Shown one piece after another: positions 59,101 through 64,000 of a DNA stretch of 64,000 nt. The translations under genes and the position numbers were made by a program. The notes under the pieces are model-generated. The model did no database searches and was not told the DNA's origin. It saw nothing but the letters and a program-made list of their open reading frames with translations. The DNA is taken from contig JAHZGF010000004.1 of the NCBI GenBank assembly GCA_019420945.1, positions 1-64,000 of the forward strand, in the 5' to 3' direction. Positions within the stretch are counted from its first letter, which is position 1; every line of letters begins with the position of its first letter. The stretch comes from Clostridiales bacterium. GTDB lineage: Bacteria > Bacillota > Clostridia > Oscillospirales > Oscillospiraceae.

Positions 59101-59234
59101 AGAACATTGAGACCGAGGAGGAACGGTTCCACAAGCTGCTCCATATGATCTTTGATATTTGCGCTTTGTCGGACTTCGAGATCGAGGGGCGGATCGTTCT
59201 TGTGGATAAGCGTTCCGGCAAGGTTTGGAGGTGA
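59037..59234 (+). CDS. Small conserved phage protein, 65 aa
   Basis: It starts with TTG inside the XRE gene. SWNDRKNAEGYSDPTAYQAL and LHMIFDICALSDFEIEGRI recur in Clostridia phages. Function unknown. Confidence 0.55.
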   Translation: MSWNDRKNAEGYSDPTAYQALKNIETEEERFHKLLHMIFDICALSDFEIEGRIVLVDKRSGKVWR

Positions 59235-59239
59235 GTGGA

Positions 59240-59470
59240 ATGGGTCTATCAAGATTGGCGAAGAAATGCCAAGCGTGTCCGTACGTATCCACCTGCGACC
59301 ATAAGCGAATGGAGGCGCTTGGATATTTACCACTGCCGGAAGCAAATGTCGAAGTGAAGGTAGATTTGTCAGCCACACCAACAGCAGAACTGATTGATCA
59401 GTTGAGTCGAGCCGTACAGATTCCAAAACACGCATTACGTGGAGGTGAATGGAATGGGTATGACACTTGA
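59240..59470 (+). CDS. Small Cys/His protein, 76 aa
   Basis: ATG 59240 follows GGAGGTGAG. CQACPYVSTCDHKRM is a zinc-type motif; the rest is acidic with TPTAELIDQLSRAVQIP. Overlaps the next gene. Function unknown. Confidence 0.55.
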   Translation: MGLSRLAKKCQACPYVSTCDHKRMEALGYLPLPEANVEVKVDLSATPTAELIDQLSRAVQIPKHALRGGEWNGYDT

Positions 59471-59729
59471 ACAGACTTTGGAAACAGTCGCTAAGATACA
59501 GAAGGCCTGGGACGCCTTGGCTCTGTCGATATCGGATGCGGCCGAAACATTTGTAAAGATGTGGGAGGAGGTCTTCTCCAGCCCTGATATTTGGCCCGGA
59601 CGGAAGTCTGTCCCGCCGAAAAAGTACGGCATGTCCCTGCTTAAAAAGCGTCCGTACCAGGCGTTTCCGGCTTATCATTACCACCCCATTGCCCCTCGAA
59701 ACAGGCCTTACCAGCGGCGTTCCTATTGA
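59454..59729 (+). CDS. Hypothetical protein, 91 aa
   Basis: ATG 59454 follows GGAGGTG. Helical N-terminus (EQTLETVAKIQKAWDALAL) and a basic, proline- and aromatic-rich C-terminus (KRPYQAFPAYHYHPIAPRNR). Last gene before the noncoding region. Function unknown. Confidence 0.55.
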   Translation: MGMTLEQTLETVAKIQKAWDALALSISDAAETFVKMWEEVFSSPDIWPGRKSVPPKKYGMSLLKKRPYQAFPAYHYHPIAPRNRPYQRRSY

Positions 59730-59743
59730 GAATGAGGCTGGAT

Positions 59744-59780
59744 ATTTCTAATCTAAGATGGAAAACAGGCTAACTTAGAA
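59744..59780. promoter_or_regulatory. Inverted TTCTAAT/TTAGAA element (copy B)
   Basis: ATATTTCTAATCTA and CTAACTTAGAA (59770-59780) resemble the pair at 21850-21890. The two copies bracket the rightward early region. Confidence 0.4.
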
Positions 59781-59830
59781 TAGAATTCGTCCGTACACGG
59801 CTTGAAAATCTCTGCCCAGATGGTCAAAAG

Positions 59831-60062
59831 CTGCTACTATTACTGTTAGTAGCAGGTCATTTTGCTGGCCACTTTTGGTCTGTAAAACTGGCCATTTGCC
59901 CACTTTGGGTTCGGATTTTGCGAAAATTTGGAGGTTGGATAGCCGTGTACGGACGGAAAATTGGTGAAAAACTGGCCATTTGCCCACTTTTTTTCTTAAT
60001 TAAATGCGAAAAAAAATATTAAAAATTATATATAAGTGGAAGAAAAAGTGGCCAACTGGCCA
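59831..60062. other. Candidate replication-origin-like repeat region
   Basis: A hairpin CTGCTACTA/TAGTAGCAG (59831-59855) is followed by two exact 23-bp direct repeats (59884-59906 and 59968-59990) containing TGGCCATTTGCCCACTTT. TGGCCA occurs five times (59866, 59889, 59973, 60049 and 60057). An AT-rich stretch (about 59991-60040) lies between repeats 2 and the last two sites. No gene is present. Repeats plus an AT-rich segment fit an origin or partition site; neither is proven. Confidence 0.45.
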
Positions 60063-60136
60063 GCAAGGGCAAAATAGTGAGTTTTGAGGCTGTTTCGAGC
60101 CATTTTCACAAGATGACGTGACTGCAAAGTTCACTC

Positions 60137-60165
60137 TTCCATTTCACGATGCATTGTGATATACT
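60137..60165 (+). promoter_or_regulatory. Sigma-A-type promoter with extended -10
   Basis: TTCCAT and TATACT are 17 bp apart, with TGTG before the -10. The predicted start, about 60172, is exactly the first base of the structured leader's outer stem. Confidence 0.6.
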
Positions 60166-60171
60166 GAATCC

Positions 60172-60279
60172 GCCACACAATCGTATAAAGAATTATTCGG
60201 CTACGGAGAACACATCTTGGCAACAAGTGTCTTCTCTCTATACTCATGCGCCCGTAGCCGGGTAACGAGATTGTGTGGC
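60172..60279 (+). ncRNA. Structured leader RNA (nested stems with GNRA hairpin)
   Basis: GCCACACAATC (60172-60182) pairs with GATTGTGTGGC (60269-60279), 11 bp. Inside, GGCTACGG (60199-60206) pairs with CCGTAGCC (60252-60259). The innermost hairpin has CTTG-GCAA-CAAG (60216-60227), a GNRA tetraloop, with further GAGAA/TTCTC pairing. The RNA would start at about the first base of the outer stem. I cannot match it to a known riboswitch class. Confidence 0.6.
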
Positions 60280-60287
60280 AACAATGA

Positions 60288-60343
60288 GAGATGCGCTTTA
60301 GTTGCAGAGTGCGTCTCTTCATTGAGGCGCACTCTTTTATTTT
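60288..60343 (+). terminator. Attenuator-like terminator with a competing antiterminator
   Basis: GAGTGCGTCTC (60307-60317) pairs with GAGGCGCACTC (60324-60334), followed by TTTTATTTT. GAGATGC (60288-60294) can instead pair with GCGTCTC (60311-60317), which would break the terminator. This is the classic layout of transcription attenuation before the gene at 60364. Confidence 0.65.
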
Positions 60344-60363
60344 GCCCAAAGGAGGGAAGGCTG

Positions 60364-60945
60364 ATGGGAAGATCTAACAAACCGAATCCCAATATTGGCG
60401 GGAAGCTCGGACTTGTCGCCGGAATCGTTAGTGCTGTGACTCCAGTTGCGATTGAGTTTATAGACCGAATCCCCAGAAAAGACGAAACGGAGCCCTCTGA
60501 AGAATTGATATCCATGCCGGAGCTCTGTTCCAAAAAGTTCCCTTTGAAACTGGACGAAGCTAAAGAACTTATAGAGGGCCACGGTCTGAAAGCGCTGCCT
60601 ATCGAAGTTCGCATCAGAGATGCGCATGTTAGATACAAGGATTGTTTTGACCTTCAGGTCGTTGCCTGCAATAAAAAGGCCAACTCAAAACTTAAGCCTG
60701 GAGAGGTTGTTATTATCCAGTATGTGACTCGTGAGGTAATCGATGAGAGTCTACGGATATTTGAAGAAGCTGAGCGGCAGAAAGCCGCCTTGAAGCAAGA
60801 AAGAGCCGATAGGCGGGCCGAGAAATGGGAGCACATAAAAACCCATGCTGGTGATACTGCCGTCAAAGCAAAGGCCGGCGTTGAGAAGATCATTCATCGA
60901 GACAACAAAAAGAAAGAGTTTGACGAGGAGGATTCTTATGAGTAG
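60364..60945 (+). CDS. Membrane-anchored protein with PASTA-like region, 193 aa
   Basis: ATG 60364 follows AAAGGAGG. One membrane segment (about 12-33, GGKLGLVAGIVSAVTPVAIE) is followed by an acidic linker and a PASTA-like stretch (FPLKLDEAKELIEGHGLKAL, then KPGEVVIIQYVTREVIDES), then a charged coiled coil. Expression is probably set by the structured leader. PASTA domains bind peptidoglycan or mediate contacts; the match is partial. Confidence 0.6.
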   Translation: MGRSNKPNPNIGGKLGLVAGIVSAVTPVAIEFIDRIPRKDETEPSEELISMPELCSKKFPLKLDEAKELIEGHGLKALPIEVRIRDAHVRYKDCFDLQVVACNKKANSKLKPGEVVIIQYVTREVIDESLRIFEEAERQKAALKQERADRRAEKWEHIKTHAGDTAVKAKAGVEKIIHRDNKKKEFDEEDSYE

Positions 60946-61057
60946 TGGAAAGAAACGCAGCGGCGGCGGATTGCTGCTGGACCTTATCCTGACCATCTGC
61001 ACGGGAGGTCTTTGGCTGATTTGGATTCTGATTCGGTATCTGCGGAACAACAGCTGA
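60938..61057 (+). CDS. Very small membrane protein, 39 aa
   Basis: ATG 60938 follows GAGGAGGA inside the previous gene's end. Basic N-terminus and one membrane segment (LLLDLILTICTGGLWLIWIL). Function unknown; translationally coupled to the gene above. Confidence 0.6.
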   Translation: MSSGKKRSGGGLLLDLILTICTGGLWLIWILIRYLRNNS

Positions 61058-61081
61058 TGGAAAACAAATTGATATTCTGCG

Positions 61082-61120
61082 TTTAGCCGAGGTGCCTACG
61101 GGTGTCTCGGCTGTTTTTGT
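61082..61120 (+). terminator. Terminator before element 19
   Basis: AGCCGAGGTGCC pairs imperfectly with GGTGTCTCGGCT, followed by GTTTTTGTTTT. Confidence 0.75.
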
Positions 61121-61121
61121 T

Positions 61122-61151
61122 TTCGCAGGAAAAACCGTCGCCTTTATGAGG
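61122..61151 (+). promoter_or_regulatory. Phage promoter-like element 19
   Basis: TTCGCA, 14 nt with ACC, CTTTAT, GAGG. It follows the terminator directly and precedes the ORF at 61162. Confidence 0.7.
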
Positions 61152-61161
61152 AGGCGATGTT

Positions 61162-61341
61162 ATGAAACCGAACATGAAAGACTCGACCCAACTACTGATA
61201 ACGTTTACCACTTCGATGGCGGCGGCGATTGGATCATGCGCCGGAGCCACGATTTGGCAATCGTTTGGCAAACCAAAGGTCGAGGAGATTGCCGAGAAGA
61301 ATAGCAAGCCAAAACGGAAAATAGGATTTAGTATCGATTAA
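61162..61341 (+). CDS. Small membrane protein, 59 aa
   Basis: ATG 61162 follows AGGAGGCG. One membrane segment (about 10-30, LLITFTTSMAAAIGSCAGAT) and a Lys-rich tail. Single-gene cassette with its own element and terminator. Function unknown. Confidence 0.65.
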   Translation: MKPNMKDSTQLLITFTTSMAAAIGSCAGATIWQSFGKPKVEEIAEKNSKPKRKIGFSID

Positions 61342-61345
61342 AGAT

Positions 61346-61379
61346 TAGAGCCGCCAGCCGCGGCTCTTTTCTTTTTGCC
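61346..61379 (+). terminator. Terminator of cassette 19
   Basis: GAGCCGC/GCGGCTC stem followed by TTTTCTTTTT. Confidence 0.85.
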
Positions 61380-61408
61380 CAAATTGATATTTTAAGGCTG
61401 TTTTTCTT

Positions 61409-61438
61409 TCCGCGAAAAAAACAGACTCTTTTATGGAG
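61409..61438 (+). promoter_or_regulatory. Phage promoter-like element 20
   Basis: TCCGCG, 14 nt with ACA, TTTTAT, GGAG. It follows the terminator and precedes the VRR-NUC gene. Confidence 0.7.
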
Positions 61439-61503
61439 AGGAGAGAGATATGTCGCGCATATCTTGTTCTTTCTATCACTTTTATCGGAAAGGAGGCCGT
61501 TCG

Positions 61504-61803
61504 ATGGCCCGAAGCGCAAGACTGGAAAGCGGTTTTCAAGACCGGCTCATCAGCACGCTGAAAGCACGATTCCCTGGCTGCATGATATTTAAGATGGACC
61601 AGCGCCAGGGCATTCCCGACCTGTTGATTCTTTACGGCGAGAAATGGGCCTCCCTTGAATGCAAGAGATCTAACAAAGCCAAGAGACAGCCGAACCAGGA
61701 ATATTACGTTGGGAAGATGAACGAGATGTCGTTCTCCAGATTCATCTCCCCGGAGAACAAGGAGGAAGTGTTGGATGAACTTTGTAAAGCATTCCAACCT
61801 TGA
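61504..61803 (+). CDS. VRR-NUC-type nuclease
   Basis: ATG 61504 follows AAAGGAGG. The 99-residue protein shows the VRR-NUC/PD-(D/E)XK pattern: QGIPDLLILYGEKWASLECK with RSNKAKRQPNQEYYVGKM. Such nucleases resolve DNA structures in phage replication or recombination. Overlaps the next gene by 29 bp. Confidence 0.85.
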   Translation: MARSARLESGFQDRLISTLKARFPGCMIFKMDQRQGIPDLLILYGEKWASLECKRSNKAKRQPNQEYYVGKMNEMSFSRFISPENKEEVLDELCKAFQP

Positions 61804-62329
61804 GGGTCAACATGCTTTTCTTGGCGCGAGCACCTATCACTGGATCAACTACACGGAAGAGAAGGTGGCCGACGCCTACGCCAAGTATCGTGCGGCCCAG
61901 CGCGGCACAGTCCTTCACTCTTTTGCCGCCCAGTGCATCAAGCTGGGTCAGCGGCTACCCAAGTCGCAAAAGACATTGAACATGTATGTCAACGATGCAA
62001 TCGGTTACAAGATGACGCCGGAACAGATCCTCTACTATTCCCCGAACTGCTTCGGCACCGCTGACGCGATTTCATTTCGAGGCGACATACTCCGGATTCA
62101 TGATTTGAAAACTGGAGAAAGTCCGACACACATGGAACAGCTGATGATTTATGCGGCGCTCTTTTGCTTGGAGTATAACTACAAGCCGAACGAGATTCAA
62201 ATGGAGCTTCGTATTTATCAGAATGACGGAATCATTTGTCACCAGCCCACGATCGAAGATATTTTCCCCATCATGGACCGGATCATAACCTTCGATAAAA
62301 TCATCAACAGTATCAAAGAGGAGGAGTAA
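61775..62329 (+). CDS. RecB/Cas4-like PD-(D/E)XK nuclease
   Basis: The 184-residue protein has the RecB-type core: GTADAISF, RIHDLKTGES and HMEQLMIYAALFC, where D, D-x-K and the QxxxY motif are visible. It starts inside the VRR-NUC gene. It may process DNA ends during phage recombination or packaging. No Cas4 Cys cluster is seen. Confidence 0.8.
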   Translation: MNFVKHSNLEGQHAFLGASTYHWINYTEEKVADAYAKYRAAQRGTVLHSFAAQCIKLGQRLPKSQKTLNMYVNDAIGYKMTPEQILYYSPNCFGTADAISFRGDILRIHDLKTGESPTHMEQLMIYAALFCLEYNYKPNEIQMELRIYQNDGIICHQPTIEDIFPIMDRIITFDKIINSIKEEE

Positions 62330-62332
62330 GCC

Positions 62333-64000
62333 ATGAACCCCATCGCGGAAGATATTTTGATGCACTATGGCGTCAAGCGGCGCTCTGGGCGCTACCCCTG
62401 GGGTTCTGGTGAAAACCCCTATCAGCATGGCGGCGACTTTCTGGCCAGAGTGGAAGAACTCGAAGCCATGGGAAAGAGCCAAAAAGAAATTGCCGAAGAA
62501 CTGAAGATGTCCACTACTGACCTTCGTATGCAGGTTCGGGTGGCAAAGCATGAGCGACGGGCTCTCCAGGCGGAACGGGCCAAGTCCCTTCGTGAAGAAG
62601 GAAAGACTCTCGATGAGATTGCCAAAATCATGGGGTACAACAACGACTCCTCGGTTCGTGCGCTTCTCAATGAAAACACCGCCAGCAACAAGAACAAGGC
62701 CCTTGCTACCGCCGAGGCATTGAAGAAAGAGCTGGCAGTAAAAGGGGCTCTTGATGTTGGCGAGGGCGTAGAGCAGCAGCTTGGCGTCTCGAAAGGAGTT
62801 CTTCAGGAAGCTCTGTTCATTCTGGAAACGGAAGGCTATAACCGATATGGCGTTGGCGTCCCTCAGGTGAACGACCCCAAGAAGCGGACAATCACTCCGG
62901 TTATTTCGGTTCCCGACATCGAGCAGAGAGATGCCTACCAGAACCTCGACATCATCAAGTCGGTGGGCGACTATCACTCTTCGGATGGAGGCGCATCTTG
63001 GGATAAGCGCGAGTATCCGGCAAGCATCGATTCAAGCCGAGTCAAGGTGCTCTATGGGGATGAGGGCGGCTCGAACAAGGACGGAGTCATTGAAATTCGT
63101 CGTGGCGTTGCAGACCTCGACCTGGGAAACGCTCACTATGCGCAGGTACGCATTCTTGTGGATGGGACGCATTACCTCAAGGGCATGGCCATGTATTCTG
63201 ATGACATGCCGGAGGGGTGCGACATCGTGTTTAACACGAACAAGCACTCCGGAACGCCCAAGATGGATGTATTCAAAAAGATTCAGGACGACCCCGACAA
63301 TCCTTTCGGCGCATTCATCAAGGCCAACGGTCAGAGCTACTACCCCGACCCGAATGGCAAGTACACAGACCCGATTACCGGCGAGAAAAAATCTTTGTCG
63401 GCCATCAATAAGCTGAAGGAGGAGGGTGACTGGGACAAGATGAGTAAGAACTTGTCCTCCCAGTTCCTATCCAAGCAGCCCATCAAGCTGATCCAGAAGC
63501 AGTTGGATTTGACCTATGCCGATGCGGCCGATGAATTCGCCGAGATTTGCTCTCTGAACAACCCGACTATCAAGCGGAAGCTTCTTATGGACTTTGCAGA
63601 TGAATGCGATTCTGCCGTTGTCCATCTGAAAGCGGCCGCCCTCCCCCGGCAGAGCACACAGGTCATCTTGCCTATCACAGCGATGAAGGAAACGGAAATC
63701 TATGCCCCCAACTATCGTAACGGTGAGAAAGTTGTGCTGATCCGCTACCCCCATGGCGGAACCTTTGAAATTCCGGAGTTGACGGTCAACAACAAGAATC
63801 AGACGGCCATTTCCGTTCTCGGCAAGAACATCAGGGATGCGGTCGGCATCAATCCAAAGGTGGCAGAACGGCTGTCCGGCGCGGACTTTGATGGCGACCA
63901 GGTCGTTGTCATTCCTGTCGGCGGAAAGGTTTCTGTAAAATCTACCCCCGCCCTGGATGGGTTGAAGGATTTTGACCCAAAAACAGAATATTCCACCGAG
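62333..64000 (+). CDS. Phage protein with helix-turn-helix and RNA-polymerase-like ADFDGDQ motif (partial)
   Basis: The frame runs from ATG 62333 (behind GAGGAGTAAGCC) off the end of the window; 556 codons are seen. The start MHYGVKRRSGRYPWGSGENP is an HxGVK-type peptide. Two helix-turn-helix-like segments follow: KSQKEIAEELKMSTTDLRMQ and TLDEIAKIMGYNNDSSVRAL. Further on, near residues 519-530, LSGADFDGDQVVVIPVGG matches the NADFDGDQMAVH catalytic loop of multisubunit RNA polymerase beta', after an RYPHGG-type stretch. It may be a phage RNA polymerase of the YonO/DFDGD type; the C-terminal part needed to confirm the two barrels is outside the window. Confidence 0.6.
   Translation, partial: MNPIAEDILMHYGVKRRSGRYPWGSGENPYQHGGDFLARVEELEAMGKSQKEIAEELKMSTTDLRMQVRVAKHERRALQAERAKSLREEGKTLDEIAKIMGYNNDSSVRALLNENTASNKNKALATAEALKKELAVKGALDVGEGVEQQLGVSKGVLQEALFILETEGYNRYGVGVPQVNDPKKRTITPVISVPDIEQRDAYQNLDIIKSVGDYHSSDGGASWDKREYPASIDSSRVKVLYGDEGGSNKDGVIEIRRGVADLDLGNAHYAQVRILVDGTHYLKGMAMYSDDMPEGCDIVFNTNKHSGTPKMDVFKKIQDDPDNPFGAFIKANGQSYYPDPNGKYTDPITGEKKSLSAINKLKEEGDWDKMSKNLSSQFLSKQPIKLIQKQLDLTYADAADEFAEICSLNNPTIKRKLLMDFADECDSAVVHLKAAALPRQSTQVILPITAMKETEIYAPNYRNGEKVVLIRYPHGGTFEIPELTVNNKNQTAISVLGKNIRDAVGINPKVAERLSGADFDGDQVVVIPVGGKVSVKSTPALDGLKDFDPKTEYSTE

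Noticed and set aside
20836..61438. Normal sigma-A promoters for the repeated elements
   Set aside because: The two boxes are 14 bp apart, about three too few, and a start 6-7 nt after the second box would fall inside the tRNA-like gene and structured RNA 2.
27500..62400. GATATT/TATATT explained simply by AT-rich codon use
   Set aside because: The surrounding codons are GC-rich, the words occur in all frames and between genes, and the reverse complements are nearly absent; I kept it as a finding.

Overview
The window suggests a Gram-positive gut Clostridium-type host (Oscillospiraceae-like) carrying a large temperate phage or phage-like element. Supporting signs are GGAGG ribosome-binding sites, moderate-to-high GC, XRE regulators, a DUF6017-type replication initiator, a Sec-exported WapA-like Rhs protein and many families typical of Clostridia phages. 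No 16S rRNA or other decisive taxonomic marker is present. Layout: (1) 0.2-6.5 kb is accessory DNA with a replication-initiator-like gene, two XRE regulators with visible operators, and a three-gene operon of unknown function. (2) 6.8-18.8 kb, minus strand, is a polymorphic toxin locus: a 2,738-residue Rhs protein with a GIY-YIG-like C-terminus, followed by four tandem related immunity-type genes and the remnant of a fifth; one copy is a recombinant of two others. (3) 19.4-20.8 kb, minus strand, holds a tyrosine integrase coupled to a small membrane protein, with a possible attachment region beside it. (4) 20.8-32.8 kb, mostly plus strand, is an array of short cassettes. Many consist of one conserved promoter-like element, one small ORF (often with one membrane segment) or one structured RNA or tRNA-like gene, and one Rho-independent terminator. 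(5) 32.8-59.7 kb is a dense plus-strand series of overlapping phage genes: membrane proteins, a cell-wall hydrolase, a helicase-primase-family B polymerase fusion, an SF2 helicase, a methyltransferase-like protein, an ADP-ribosylglycohydrolase, a MazG-like enzyme, RtcB and a HAD hydrolase. (6) 59.8-60.35 kb is noncoding, with 23-bp direct repeats, an AT-rich stretch and a structured leader ending in an attenuator-like terminator. (7) 60.4-64 kb has small membrane proteins, two nuclease-fold proteins and the start of a large protein with helix-turn-helix motifs and an RNA-polymerase-like ADFDGDQ motif. No terminase, portal, capsid or tail gene is visible, so the virion genes probably lie beyond 64 kb. 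The main finding is a possible phage transcription system. Twenty-one copies of one element (CGCA box, about 14 nt containing RCA, then YWTTAT-GGAG) precede cassettes. Two structured RNAs have closing stems that start at or just after the GG following the TTAT box, and a tRNA-like gene starts five nt after it; this suggests transcription starts at that GG. The same element encodes an RNA polymerase alpha-CTD-like protein (27.7 kb) and a DFDGD-motif polymerase-like protein (62.3 kb). Separately, the hexamers GATATT and TATATT occur about 100 times on the plus strand between 27.5 and 62.4 kb, in all reading frames and between genes, while their reverse complements are nearly absent. All counts and structures here were made by eye.
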